Shown: positions 41,689-51,242, counted from the stretch's first letter. The stretch: DNA of 64,000 nucleotides from Myroides odoratus DSM 2801 (GCF_000243275.1 NZ_CM001437.1:2224490-2288489), one strand, 5' to 3'. Numbers and translations are program-made. Notes: generated from the letters alone by a model not told the origin.

Positions 41689-44613
41689 ATGAAAAAAAGA
41701 TACCTATTGTATGGTTTTATATTTTCAATGAGTAGTGTATTACACGCTCAATATAAAACACTTACAAAAACGGATGCCAACGGATTTACCTATGAATATG
41801 TAGAGAATGATCCAGCAAATGCTCGAATTTATACCTTAAATAATGGGCTAAAAGTTTACTTAGCACAGAATCACGATGAGCCAAGAATCCAAACGTATAT
41901 TCCTGTTCGTACAGGTTCAAATAATGATCCAGAAGACAGTACAGGTTTAGCACACTACTTGGAACATATGTTGTTCAAAGGAACTTCTAAATTAGGAACG
42001 GTTAATTGGGAAGTAGAGCAAGCAATGATTAAAAAAATCTCTGACTTGTATGAGCAACACAAAAATGAAAAGGATGTAGAAAAGAAAAAAGCAATCTATA
42101 AAAAGATTGATGAAATTTCGAAAGAAGCATCTCAATATGCGGTTGCTAATGAGTATGATAAATCGGTAGCTTCTATTGGAGCAACAGGAACGAATGCACA
42201 TACTTGGTTTGAGGAAACGGTATATAAAAATGTCATTCCTTCAAATGAATTAGAAAAATTCCTAATCATTGAAAAAGAGCGTTTTTCTCAATTGGTATTG
42301 CGTTTATTCCATACCGAATTAGAGGCTGTATACGAAGAGTTTAACCGTGGTCAAGATAATGACTTCTGGGCGTCAAATGAGAAGATGATGGCGATGTTGT
42401 TTCCAACAACACACTATGGAACGCAAACGACAATTGGAACGTCCGAGCATTTGAAAAATCCTTCTATGGTAGCGATCCACAATTACTTTGATCAATATTA
42501 TGTACCAAATAATATTGCGGTAGTATTAGTGGGAGATATCCAGTTTGATGAGACGATTCAAATGGTAAACAAGTATTTCGGTGCGATGAAAAAAGGAGTT
42601 CAGCCGAAAGAATATGTAGCGGTTGAGCAACCCATTCAAGGAATTAAATCGGCTGAGGTATTTAGTCCACAAGCGGAGCGCGTAGAGATGGGCTTCCGTT
42701 TAGGTGGTGCAAAAACACAAGATGCTTTATTTGTAACGATGATTGACATGCTATTGAGCAATGGTCAAGCAGGTTTGATTGACTTAGATATCAACCAAAA
42801 ACAAAAAACGTTATACGCAGGTAGTTCATCTATGATCATGAAAGATTATTCGGTTCATGAACTAACAGGTATGCCTAACGAAGGACAAACCTTAGAAGAG
42901 GTGAGAGATATCATGTTAGAGCAAATCGAAAAAATCAAAAAAGGAGAATTTGACGATTGGTTATTACAAGCTGTTATCAATGAATTGAGAAAGAATTCAA
43001 TGAAAGCATTAGAAGATAATGATTCGATGGCTACTGCAATGTATCAAGCTTTTATTCAAGGTAGATCTTGGGAAGATGCAGTGAGTGAAATCGACCGCAT
43101 GGAGAAAATTACCAAAGCGGATATCGTGCGTTTTGCTAACGAGAATTACAAAGATAACTATGCGATTGTGTATAAACGCCAAGGAGAAAACAAAGATTTA
43201 GTTCGCGTTGAAAACCCTGGAATTACGCCAATTGATTTAAATAGAGATAGTGAATCAGCATTCTATAAAGCATTAAATCAAGTAACTGTTAAAGATATTC
43301 AACCAGAATTCGTTGATTTCAACAAAGCGTTGAAAAGAGAGAAAATTGGCAAAATCAAAACAACGTTATACAGCATTGAAAATGTAACGAATGACTTAGC
43401 TACTGTAACGTATATCACACCAGTAGGATCTGATCACGACAAGAAATTAAGTTTAGCTTTAGAGTACTTGGATTATATTGGAACTAACAAATATTCTCCA
43501 GCAGATATTCGCAAAGAGTTTTACAAATTAGGGGTTGATTATTCATTGAATACAGGAACAGATAAATCATATATCACGATTGCTGGATTAAAAGAGAATA
43601 TCCCTGCGGGAATTAAATTGTTAGAGCACTTATTGACAGATGCAAAAGCAGATCAAGAGGCATACGAAAATTTAGTGGACCAAATTTTGAAGTCTCGTTT
43701 TGATGCAAAATCAAGTAAAGGTGGAATTCAACGTGCATTGAATAGCTATATCATGTCTGGAAATCAGTTAAGTAGATTTAAAGATATTTTGAGCGAAGCA
43801 GAATTACAAGCAATCAACCCAACAGAATTAGTAGGGTTGTTACATAAATTCTTTGATTATAATCAAGAAGTATTCTACTACGGAAATGATTTAGCAACGG
43901 TGAAAAAAGCAATCGTAGCGAATCACAACTTAGGAAAAGGAAAAGTTAGACCAGTACAAAAAGTGTATGCTGAACCAATGACAGACGGAACGGTTTATTT
44001 TGCTCCTTATGATATGGTACAAGCAGAAATCTCGTACCGTGGTAGAGAAAGTAAGTTTAACAAAGACTTATTAGCAACATCAAGTGTATTCAATAGCTAC
44101 TTTGGTGGAGGAATGGCATCTGTTGTTTTCCAAGAAATTAGAGAGTCAAAATCATTGGCTTATTCTGCTTATGCAGCTTATGCAAATGCAGGAAAATCAG
44201 ATAAGTATAATTACGTAATGGCGTATGTGGGTACACAAGCAAACAAATTACCACAAGCCGTTGATGCGATGATGGACTTGATGAATGATATGCCTCAAGC
44301 ACAAAATCAGTTTGAAAATGCAAAGAATTCAGCATTGAAAAACATTGCAACACAACGTTATACAAAAGCACAGATTTTCTTCTACTGGTTAGGATTGCAA
44401 GAAAGAGGAATTGATTATGATATCAACAAAGATATTTACAAACAAACCCAAGAGATGCAATTGTCTGATTTGGTAAACTTCTTTAATCAACACGTAAAAG
44501 GAAAAACGTTTAACGTAGGTCTATTAGGTAAAAAAGAAAACTTAGATTGGGAAGCCGTTAAAAAATTCGGTACCATCAAAGAATTAACTTTAGAAGATCT
44601 ATTCGGATATTAA
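41689..44613 (+). CDS. M16 family zinc metallopeptidase
   Basis: 974 aa, exported (signal peptide ending SVLHAQ near 21). The zinc site is HYLEH (H89, E92, H93) with a downstream Glu in LEAVYEEFNRG near 225. Two M16 halves each contain an inhibitor-like C domain; the second half (about 530-970) lacks HxxEH, as in pitrilysin-type single-chain enzymes. It probably degrades peptides in the periplasm. It stands alone between two terminators. Confidence 0.94.
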   Translation: MKKRYLLYGFIFSMSSVLHAQYKTLTKTDANGFTYEYVENDPANARIYTLNNGLKVYLAQNHDEPRIQTYIPVRTGSNNDPEDSTGLAHYLEHMLFKGTSKLGTVNWEVEQAMIKKISDLYEQHKNEKDVEKKKAIYKKIDEISKEASQYAVANEYDKSVASIGATGTNAHTWFEETVYKNVIPSNELEKFLIIEKERFSQLVLRLFHTELEAVYEEFNRGQDNDFWASNEKMMAMLFPTTHYGTQTTIGTSEHLKNPSMVAIHNYFDQYYVPNNIAVVLVGDIQFDETIQMVNKYFGAMKKGVQPKEYVAVEQPIQGIKSAEVFSPQAERVEMGFRLGGAKTQDALFVTMIDMLLSNGQAGLIDLDINQKQKTLYAGSSSMIMKDYSVHELTGMPNEGQTLEEVRDIMLEQIEKIKKGEFDDWLLQAVINELRKNSMKALEDNDSMATAMYQAFIQGRSWEDAVSEIDRMEKITKADIVRFANENYKDNYAIVYKRQGENKDLVRVENPGITPIDLNRDSESAFYKALNQVTVKDIQPEFVDFNKALKREKIGKIKTTLYSIENVTNDLATVTYITPVGSDHDKKLSLALEYLDYIGTNKYSPADIRKEFYKLGVDYSLNTGTDKSYITIAGLKENIPAGIKLLEHLLTDAKADQEAYENLVDQILKSRFDAKSSKGGIQRALNSYIMSGNQLSRFKDILSEAELQAINPTELVGLLHKFFDYNQEVFYYGNDLATVKKAIVANHNLGKGKVRPVQKVYAEPMTDGTVYFAPYDMVQAEISYRGRESKFNKDLLATSSVFNSYFGGGMASVVFQEIRESKSLAYSAYAAYANAGKSDKYNYVMAYVGTQANKLPQAVDAMMDLMNDMPQAQNQFENAKNSALKNIATQRYTKAQIFFYWLGLQERGIDYDINKDIYKQTQEMQLSDLVNFFNQHVKGKTFNVGLLGKKENLDWEAVKKFGTIKELTLEDLFGY

Positions 44614-44614
44614 T

Positions 44615-44656
44615 AAAAAAAAAAGCACCAACTGAAAAGTTGGTGCTTTTTTTTTT
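44615..44656 (+). terminator. Terminator of the M16 peptidase gene
   Basis: Perfect AGCACCAACT/AGTTGGTGCT stem with a GAAA tetraloop, long A and T tracts on either side. Confidence 0.92.
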
Positions 44657-44674
44657 ATTGGAGAAGCGAGAGTG

Positions 44675-44725
44675 GTTTGTGCTTTGTGAGGTTTGTGCTT
44701 TGTGTCTGCTTTGTGAGGTTTGCTC
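44675..44725. repeat. GTTTGTGCTTTGTGAG 16-bp repeat array
   Basis: About three copies of a 16-base unit: one intact (44675-44690), one nearly so (44691-44706), and a shortened third, ending GTTTGCTC. It is the same family as the array at 45387-45450, in the same orientation. Confidence 0.85.
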
Positions 44726-44730
44726 ATCCC

Positions 44731-44790
44731 TTAACTCATAACTCATAACCATAACTCATAACTCATAACCCCTAAACCTTAACTCATTTC
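44731..44790. repeat. AACTCATAACC repeat array
   Basis: Tandem variants of TTAACTCATAACTCATAACC up to AACTCATTTC, ending at the stop codon of the next minus-strand gene. Read in gene sense it is a G/T-rich run of GAGTTATG words right after the stop codon. Confidence 0.85.
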
Positions 44791-45318
44791 TTATTTCCTA
44801 CTCAAAATAGCATATTTAAGCGTTACTCCGAAAGTAAAGATAAATTCACCTCGTTGAACGTCAAAATCTTGTATATATCCACCACCTACGTGTGTATTAA
44901 GTAACAATCGTTTTGTGATGCGTTCTTCATGACCGACATGTAATTCTGTAAGTAATATTTTATTAAAACTTTCATCTGTTACCTTTCCAAAAGAGTATTT
45001 GGCTTGCGTACCGAGGTAGAATTTTCTTTCTTCTTCATTGACAAAATGCCATTTTAAATTGGTTTTTGCAAAAGGAATAAAATCATATTCTACAGCATAC
45101 CCCTTGTCTTTTTCTAATTTATAACCGGGACCTAATCCTAAAAATACTTCTACATGAATATCATACGTGAGTCTGTATTTGTAAGAAGTTTCAATACCTT
45201 GTCCGCCAAGATTGATGTAAACGGTGTGATTCTCTTGTGATAAAGCAGGAGAAATACAGCTAAAAAAGAATAGTCCGAGAAATAGATTTCGGAGTGTTAG
45301 TATAGGTTGAGTTAGCAT
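44791..45318 (-). CDS. Exported protein of unknown function, probable outer-membrane barrel
   Basis: 175 aa. Signal peptide (MLTQPILTLRNLFLGLFFFS, cleavage near ALSQ). The mature part is a chain of alternating strands: YINLGGQGIETSYKYRLTYD, FIPFAKTNLKWHFVN, FYLGTQAKYSFGK, and a C-terminal VTLKYAILSRK. This pattern fits a small outer-membrane or surface barrel. No named family recognised. Both flanks carry the same kind of repeat modules in the same order, which is unusual and could mark it as a mobile or exchanged cassette. Confidence 0.7.
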   Translation of the reverse strand: MLTQPILTLRNLFLGLFFFSCISPALSQENHTVYINLGGQGIETSYKYRLTYDIHVEVFLGLGPGYKLEKDKGYAVEYDFIPFAKTNLKWHFVNEEERKFYLGTQAKYSFGKVTDESFNKILLTELHVGHEERITKRLLLNTHVGGGYIQDFDVQRGEFIFTFGVTLKYAILSRK

Positions 45319-45386
45319 AAATTAAAATAATTTGACGCGAAAATAACCTAAAAAGAAGAAATATAACTAGAGACGAATGGCTATTT

Positions 45387-45450
45387 GTTTGTGTTTTGTG
45401 AGGTTTGCTCTTTGTGAGGTTTGCTCTTTGTGAGGTTTGCTCTTTGTGAA
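45387..45450. repeat. Four tandem 16-bp units GTTTGCTCTTTGTGAG
   Basis: Units at 45387-45402 (first variant GTTTGTGTTTTGTGAG), 45403-45418, 45419-45434 and 45435-45450 (last base changed to A). Together with the array at 44675-44725 it brackets the gene at 44791-45318. Confidence 0.9.
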
Positions 45451-45518
45451 GTTGTTTTTTCGCAAAATCGTGAGAATTGCCGATTAAAGAAGAATAATTA
45501 TCTTTAGCTGGATAATTT

Positions 45519-45578
45519 ACCTCATCGTCTCACCACCTTACAATCTCACCATTCACAACCTTAACCCATAACTCCTAA
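45519..45578. repeat. CACCNTNACAAC/TAACCCATAAC degenerate array at the mfd 3' end
   Basis: Low-complexity A/C-rich words (TCACCACCTTACAATCTCAC, CCATTCACAACCTTAACCC, ATAACTCCTAACCC) run into the last codons of mfd and resemble the AACTCATAACC array at 44731-44790. The mfd stop (TAG at 45575-45577) lies inside it. Confidence 0.7.
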
Positions 45579-48500
45579 CCCATTTCATCAATTCCCGCTA
45601 AATATTCCAACGCTTTTTTAATCGATTTGACTTGTTCAAAAGACAACATCAAGCGCAAGCCATTTTTCGTTTCTTTTTCTCGCATTTTACACACGTGAGA
45701 ACTTTGTTGTACAAAGGTCAAGACTTGTCTAAACTTAGGTGAGGTATAGTATCCGGATTTTTGATCGCCAATAAAATAGCAAATCATTTTCCCTTGTTTT
45801 AAGATCACTTTCTCAATCCCAAGGTTACTAGCATGCCATTTGATACGCAAACTGTCTAAAAGCGCAACAGCCTGTCTTGGAAGAGGTCCAAAACGGTCAA
45901 TCAAGCGTTGTTCGTATGCTTTTAATACGGGTTCTGTAGCAATGGTGCTCAATTCATTGTATAAGTTTAGACGCTCTGAAATATTGTTGACATACTCATC
46001 TGGAAATAAGATTTCAAAATCAGTATCAATTTGACAATCGCGCACAAATACCTTGTTTTCTTCTTTTTTATCTTCGAGGTATAAATCTTTGAATTCATTT
46101 TCTTTTAATTCTTCAATCGCCTCTTGCATGATTTTTTGGTAGGTTTCAAAACCAATCTCATTGATGAAACCACTTTGTTCACCACCTAAAATATCCCCAG
46201 CTCCTCGAATTTCTAAATCTTTCATTGCAATATTGAAACCACTGCCTAGGTCGCTAAACTGCTCTAAAGCTTGGATTCGCTTACGTGCTTCTTCCGTCAT
46301 AGCAGAATAAGGAGGGCAGATGAAGTAACAGAAGGCTTTCTTATTGCTTCGTCCAACGCGCCCACGCATCTGATGTAAATCAGACAAACCGAAATTATTC
46401 GCATTGTTGATTAAAATCGTATTGGCATTGGGAACGTCCAAACCACTTTCAATAATTGTAGTAGCGACAAGTACATCAAATTCACCATCCATAAAAGCGA
46501 GCATCAATTCCTCCAGCTTCTTGCCATCCATTTGTCCATGACCAACACCCACTTTTGCATCAGGAACTAAACGTTGAATCATCCCCGCCACTTCTCGTAT
46601 ATTCTCAATGCGATTATTGATGAAATACACTTGTCCACCGCGTTCCAATTCATACGCAACAGCATCGCGTATAATCTCCTCATTAAACCCTACTACATTT
46701 GTTTCAATCGGATAACGATTGGGTGGAGGCGTTGTGATAACAGATAAATCACGTGCTGCCATCAATGAAAATTGAAGCGTTCTCGGAATAGGGGTTGCGG
46801 TTAAAGTAAGCGTATCCACATTCTCAGAAATCGTCTTTAATTTATCTTTTACAGCTACACCAAACTTCTGTTCCTCATCAATAATGAGTAATCCTAAATC
46901 TTTGAAAATCACATTTTTATTTACCAATTGATGCGTTCCAATAATGATATCGATTTGCCCGGCTTCCAAATCACGTAGGATATCGCTTTTTTGCTTGGCT
47001 GTTCGGAAGCGATTAATATAACTCACGCGAACAGGCATATCTTTCAAACGCTCAGAAAACGTTTTAAAATGCTGAAAGGCTAAGATTGTAGTTGGTACAA
47101 GAATAGCAACTTGTTTGCCATTGTCGACCATTTTGAAGGCGGCGCGAATGGCAACCTCTGTTTTTCCAAATCCTACATCTCCACAAACTAAACGGTCCAT
47201 AGGACGATCCAGTTCCATATCGGCTTTTACTTCCTGTGTCGCTTTTAATTGATCTGGCGTATCTTCATAGATAAATGAACTTTCCAACTCATGTTGCAAA
47301 TAGCTATCTGGCGCACAAGCAAACCCTTTTTGTGTTCGTCGCTTAGCGTATAATTGAATCAAGTTAAACGCAATGTTTTTAACTCGTGCTTTCGTTTTTG
47401 TCTTTAAGTTTTTCCAAGCAGAAGAACCTAATTTGTGAATTTTTGGAACAGCACCATCTTTTCCATTGTACTTGGCAATCTTGTGTAAAGAGTGAATACT
47501 CACATAGACAATATCATTATCCGCATACACTAATTTGATGGCCTCTTGTGTTTTGCCTTCTACTTGAATTTTTTGTAACCCACCAAATTTTCCAATCCCA
47601 TGATCAATATGCGTTACATAATTTCCAACGGTAAGGGAAGAGATTTCTTTGAGCGTAATGGTCTGTTTTTTGGTGTATCCATTTTTGAGAGTAAACTTGT
47701 GGTATCGCTCAAAAATTTGGTGATCCGTATAACAGGCAATTTGCTTCTCTTCATCAATGAACCCTTGATAAATAGGGGTAACAATGGTTTTATATTGTTG
47801 TACCACTTGGTGCTGGTTTTCATCGCGCATGGCATCAAAAATATCCTTGAATCGACGCGCTTGATTTTCGTTGGCACAGAATAAATAATTGGTATAACCA
47901 TGATCTGAATTATCATTCAGGTTGCGTACCAATAAATCAAATTGCTTATTGAAAGACGGTTGAGGTTTGGTGTGAAACACATACTGTTTTTTAGGCGTGA
48001 TGTGTTTGCTGTCTGTGAGCTCAATGTAATTGAATAATTCCGCCTGACGTAAAAAAGTGTCTCCATGAAGGAACATCTCATTCGGATTTGAATACTTGAG
48101 CTCTTTATTTAATTTTTCAAAAATGGTCTGCGCTTTTTCAAAATTGTGATTCAATTGATCCACAATAAAAGCTGTGTTTTGTGCGAAAACAACTGTTTTT
48201 TCGGAAACATATTCTAAGAAACTTTCTCTTGTTTCGGCAGTGAACTTATTCTCAACATTGGGAATAATGGTGATTTTCTTCTGCTTATCAACAGATAATT
48301 GCGTTTCTACATCGAAGGTTCGAATACTGTCAATCTCATCTCCAAAAAATTCAATACGATACGGATTGTCATTGGAAAAAGAAAAAACATCGATGATTCC
48401 TCCGCGAACAGAAAACTCCCCAGGTTCAGCAACGAAGTCTACGCGCTTGAAATTATATTCGAACAGGGTTTCGTTTACGAAATCAATCGACAACTGATCT

Positions 48501-48934
48501 CCAACCTGTACTTTTAGCGTATTTTTTTCTAATACCTTCTTGGTAACTACTTTCTCAAAAATGGCTTCCGCATAGGAAACAATAATCGCTGGTTTTTTGC
48601 GAGAGCTAATGCGATTCAATACTTCTGCACGCAAGAGTACATTCGCATTGTCCGTTTCTTCAATTTGATAGGGACGGCGATATGACCCTGGATAGAAGAG
48701 CACATCCTGCTTGTTGATTAAGTGTTCTAAATCATTCAGGTAGTATGCCGCTTCTTCTTTGTCGTTGAAAACTAATAAAAAGGGAAGTTCAGTCTGACGA
48801 AAGAGACTCTCCAGCTGAAACGATAGGGCAGATCCTAGTATACCTTTAAAAAGTATGGGTTGTCGACTATTTAATAAATCTTGTACAACTTGTTGGGTTT
48901 GTACAGCCTCATTAAAATATTGTTTTAATTCCAT
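45575..48934 (-). CDS. mfd: Transcription-repair coupling factor
   Basis: 1119 aa, normal length. It displaces stalled RNA polymerase and recruits UvrA. N-terminal UvrB-like module (about 1-330), RNA-polymerase-interacting CarD-like domain near 440-500 (VGNYVTHIDHGIGKFGGL), then a RecG-like translocase with Walker A GDVGFGKTEVA, DEEQ, TATPIPRTL, VATTIIESGLDVP and QMRGRVGR; C-terminal TRCF domain. The lipoprotein gene lies 3 bases upstream, so they are co-transcribed. Its 3' end is embedded in a repeat array. Confidence 0.96.
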   Translation of the reverse strand: MELKQYFNEAVQTQQVVQDLLNSRQPILFKGILGSALSFQLESLFRQTELPFLLVFNDKEEAAYYLNDLEHLINKQDVLFYPGSYRRPYQIEETDNANVLLRAEVLNRISSRKKPAIIVSYAEAIFEKVVTKKVLEKNTLKVQVGDQLSIDFVNETLFEYNFKRVDFVAEPGEFSVRGGIIDVFSFSNDNPYRIEFFGDEIDSIRTFDVETQLSVDKQKKITIIPNVENKFTAETRESFLEYVSEKTVVFAQNTAFIVDQLNHNFEKAQTIFEKLNKELKYSNPNEMFLHGDTFLRQAELFNYIELTDSKHITPKKQYVFHTKPQPSFNKQFDLLVRNLNDNSDHGYTNYLFCANENQARRFKDIFDAMRDENQHQVVQQYKTIVTPIYQGFIDEEKQIACYTDHQIFERYHKFTLKNGYTKKQTITLKEISSLTVGNYVTHIDHGIGKFGGLQKIQVEGKTQEAIKLVYADNDIVYVSIHSLHKIAKYNGKDGAVPKIHKLGSSAWKNLKTKTKARVKNIAFNLIQLYAKRRTQKGFACAPDSYLQHELESSFIYEDTPDQLKATQEVKADMELDRPMDRLVCGDVGFGKTEVAIRAAFKMVDNGKQVAILVPTTILAFQHFKTFSERLKDMPVRVSYINRFRTAKQKSDILRDLEAGQIDIIIGTHQLVNKNVIFKDLGLLIIDEEQKFGVAVKDKLKTISENVDTLTLTATPIPRTLQFSLMAARDLSVITTPPPNRYPIETNVVGFNEEIIRDAVAYELERGGQVYFINNRIENIREVAGMIQRLVPDAKVGVGHGQMDGKKLEELMLAFMDGEFDVLVATTIIESGLDVPNANTILINNANNFGLSDLHQMRGRVGRSNKKAFCYFICPPYSAMTEEARKRIQALEQFSDLGSGFNIAMKDLEIRGAGDILGGEQSGFINEIGFETYQKIMQEAIEELKENEFKDLYLEDKKEENKVFVRDCQIDTDFEILFPDEYVNNISERLNLYNELSTIATEPVLKAYEQRLIDRFGPLPRQAVALLDSLRIKWHASNLGIEKVILKQGKMICYFIGDQKSGYYTSPKFRQVLTFVQQSSHVCKMREKETKNGLRLMLSFEQVKSIKKALEYLAGIDEMG

Positions 48935-48937
48935 AGG

Positions 48938-49540
48938 TTATTCTAATTCTTCTTCGGGATTTGCTTTTCGCATATCATTTCTAAATTCTTCCATTTCCTC
49001 CAACATCGCATCTTCTCCTGCTTCTTTTGCATAGTTTTGACGAACTAAATTTTCGTCCATCATACGCACAATATCATCCAAGCTAAGCTGAATATTGTCA
49101 AGCCACTCATCGACTTTTTCGATATTAACAGGATCTAAATTGATATACATATCCAGATTCTGGAAGGCAGTCAGTAGCGTTGAGTATCTGATTTTGATAT
49201 CCGGAGTGTCTAAAGCAGAAGGATATCCTTGGTACGGAAGGTTTTCTGCTATTTCACTAAGGGTAACCGCCTTTTTTTGGAAGGCACCAATCGTTGATAC
49301 AGGGCGTAATTTTAATTCATTGATTAGATTTGTCCACGCTTTCCAATCTTCGAGAATGGGAGTTAGCTCTTTCGAAGCTTTAGGAATTTTAAACTTCCAT
49401 TCTTTCATTAAATGCGTAAATACACTATCGTTGTATTGTTGTAATTTGGTTTGCTCTATGGCACTTTGATCCACTTCTTTCTTACAAGAAGTAAGATTCA
49501 AACTCAGTACCAACAGTATAATCGTCCAAATGTTTTTCAT
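48938..49540 (-). CDS. Lipoprotein of unknown function upstream of mfd
   Basis: 200 aa from the ATG at 49540 (MKNIWTIILL). A TTG codon at 49555 is in frame but lies too close to the promoter box to be the start. Type II signal peptide with lipobox NLTSC (C19). The mature part is helical, with pairs of amphipathic helices to the acidic end NPEEELE. Function unknown; the only context is the 3-base gap to mfd, which need not be functional. Confidence 0.8.
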   Translation of the reverse strand: MKNIWTIILLVLSLNLTSCKKEVDQSAIEQTKLQQYNDSVFTHLMKEWKFKIPKASKELTPILEDWKAWTNLINELKLRPVSTIGAFQKKAVTLSEIAENLPYQGYPSALDTPDIKIRYSTLLTAFQNLDMYINLDPVNIEKVDEWLDNIQLSLDDIVRMMDENLVRQNYAKEAGEDAMLEEMEEFRNDMRKANPEEELE

Positions 49541-49559
49541 ATCCTTGAATTTCAAACCT

Positions 49560-49567
49560 CAAATTTA
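49560..49567 (-). promoter_or_regulatory. Candidate -7 box of the lipoprotein-mfd operon
   Basis: TAAATTTG on the minus strand, 20 bases ahead of the ATG at 49540. The predicted transcript start falls downstream of the longer TTG start. Confidence 0.55.
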
Positions 49568-49685
49568 CGAATGTTATTGAATTTATTCGACTTGCTTTGC
49601 GATAAACCATAGCGAATTTCAACCAATTGATAGCAGAATAAGGCAATATTTTATTTGTTCTCTGATAGAAATGTCCTTTTTTACG

Positions 49686-49716
49686 TTGATTTATTGTCTA
49701 GCAACGGCTATATTTG
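49686..49716 (+). promoter_or_regulatory. Promoter of the threonine dehydrogenase gene
   Basis: TTG (49686-49688), 20-base spacer, TATATTTG (49709-49716): a good Bacteroidota consensus. Transcription would start about 14 bases before the ATG at 49737, ruling out a longer in-frame start at 49671. Confidence 0.75.
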
Positions 49717-49736
49717 TGCAACTAAATACAAAACAA

Positions 49737-50690
49737 ATGGGAACCAAAATATTAATTATTGGAGCTTGTGGACAAATTGGCTCTGAACTTACGTTAAAGT
49801 TGCGTGGTATCTATGGAAATGAGAACGTTATCGCTTCAGATATTAGAGAAGGAAATGAAGCTTTAATGAGCTCAGGACCTTTTGAAATTGTCAATGCAAT
49901 GGAGTTTGATGCCGTTGCGCAGGTGATTGAGAAGCATCAAGTAGAGGAGGTTTATTTAATGGCTGCTTTGCTTTCCGCAACTGCAGAGAAAAATCCAGCT
50001 TTTGCTTGGGAATTAAACATGAATTCTCTATTTCACGTTTTAAACTTAGCGAAAGAAGGAAAAATTAAAAAAATATTTTGGCCATCTTCAATCGCTGTAT
50101 TTGGACCAACTACTCCAAGAGAGAATACTCCGCAGTATACGGTAATGGAACCAAGTACAGTATATGGAATTTCTAAACAAACTGGAGAGCGCTGGTGTGA
50201 ATATTACTTCAATAAATACGGAGTAGATGTACGCAGTATCCGTTACCCAGGTTTGATTTCATGGACAACTCCTCCAGGTGGTGGAACAACAGATTATGCG
50301 GTGGATATTTTTTATAAAGCAATTGAAGATAAACACTACAACTGTTTCTTATCTGAGCAAACAGGATTGCCAATGATGTATATGGATGATGCTTTAGATG
50401 CGACAGTAGGAATCATGCAAGCGCCAAAAGAAGCAATTAAAATTCGCTCTTCGTACAATTTAGGTGGAATTTCATTTACCCCTGAAGAAATTGCTGCAGA
50501 GATTACGAAACATATTCCTGATTTTACAATTGCTTATGAACCAGATTTCCGCCAAGCTATTGCAGACAGCTGGCCAGCGAGTATTGATGACAGCCGTGCA
50601 CAACAAGATTGGAACTGGAAACACAAGTATGACTTATCTTCTATGACGGAAGTAATGCTTGAAAACCTAAGTAAAGTTTTAAAGAAATAG
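49737..50690 (+). CDS. tdh: SDR-type L-threonine 3-dehydrogenase
   Basis: 317 aa from the ATG at 49737. Rossmann GACGQIG (9-15), catalytic Ser in WPSSIAVFG (117-118) and YGISK (Y143, K147). The sequence fits the short-chain (epimerase-like) threonine dehydrogenases of psychrophilic Flavobacterium, not the zinc-dependent family. It oxidises L-threonine to 2-amino-3-ketobutyrate with NAD+. Two phrases, PGLISWTTPPGGGTTDYAVD and YMDDALDATVGIM, are characteristic of that group. Own promoter and terminator. Confidence 0.88.
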   Translation: MGTKILIIGACGQIGSELTLKLRGIYGNENVIASDIREGNEALMSSGPFEIVNAMEFDAVAQVIEKHQVEEVYLMAALLSATAEKNPAFAWELNMNSLFHVLNLAKEGKIKKIFWPSSIAVFGPTTPRENTPQYTVMEPSTVYGISKQTGERWCEYYFNKYGVDVRSIRYPGLISWTTPPGGGTTDYAVDIFYKAIEDKHYNCFLSEQTGLPMMYMDDALDATVGIMQAPKEAIKIRSSYNLGGISFTPEEIAAEITKHIPDFTIAYEPDFRQAIADSWPASIDDSRAQQDWNWKHKYDLSSMTEVMLENLSKVLKK

Positions 50691-50734
50691 AACCTAAACT
50701 ACTTTGAAAAGAGTAGTTCATGTATAGATATAAA

Positions 50735-50768
50735 AACAGTGATAAGCAGTAGCTTATTGCTGTTTTTT
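50735..50768 (+). terminator. Terminator of the threonine dehydrogenase gene
   Basis: AACAGTGATAAGC/GCTTATTGCTGTT stem with two wobble pairs, AGTA loop, then seven T's. Confidence 0.8.
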
Positions 50769-50811
50769 TGTGTTTTTATTTTGGTAAGACTACGTATCTC
50801 GTACTTTATAA

Positions 50812-50870
50812 AACCGTTAACTGTTAACCGTCAACCATAAACTGTTAACCGTTCACTGTCAACTGTCCAC
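50812..50870. repeat. AACTGTTAACCGT repeat array
   Basis: The 13-base word AACTGTTAACCGT occurs exactly at 50819-50831 and 50840-50852, with variants GTCAACC, CACTGTCAACTGTCCAC around them. It ends at the stop of the small gene at 50871. The related words AACCGT and CACTGT recur beside ada (24194-24226). Confidence 0.85.
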
Positions 50871-51047
50871 CTATTTCTTGCGCAGTTTTGTAAACACTAA
50901 ATGATATAAAGAAACAACGATAAAAGCGAATCCAATTAAGATAACTACGGTGCTGATTCCCGTGGTGATGATTTGTGTGGCTTTTAAAATCAAGCTTAAA
51001 GCAAAAAGTACGAGCCCGAAGGTTAAGAGTTTTACATTTTTATCCAT
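50871..51047 (-). CDS. Small two-helix membrane protein (58 aa)
   Basis: 58 codons from the ATG at 51047 to TAG at 50871: MDKNVKLLTFGLVLFALSLI then a short loop LKATQIITTG and a second helix TVVILIGFAFIVVSLYHLVF, ending TKLRKK. The positively charged ends and two hydrophobic stretches fit an inner-membrane hairpin. It is too short to have been caught by a 60-aa cutoff. No homologue is recognised. The frame is clean with sensible start and stop, but expression is unproven. Confidence 0.6.
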   Translation of the reverse strand: MDKNVKLLTFGLVLFALSLILKATQIITTGISTVVILIGFAFIVVSLYHLVFTKLRKK

Positions 51048-51242
51048 GATTGTATAATTTGTTTCTACAAAGATAAGCGTTATATTGAAAGGATGACTTT
51101 TCTAATTTTGATCGTTGTATAGATTTTTTTTCTGTGGAGTAGATCAAAAGTGAATTTGAAAAAGAATCTTGTCTTTTTTTTAGTAAGAAGTAAGATTAGT
51201 GTAGATGATGTTGTAAATTTAGGAGATAAAAGACGCATTAAT

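Noticed and set aside
44675..45450. CRISPR array
   Set aside because: The 16-bp units are directly tandem without spacers, too short, and there are no cas genes nearby.
49555..49555. Upstream TTG start for the lipoprotein next to mfd
   Set aside because: The -7 box at 49560-49567 would place transcription start at or after this codon; ATG at 49540 also gives a proper lipoprotein signal.
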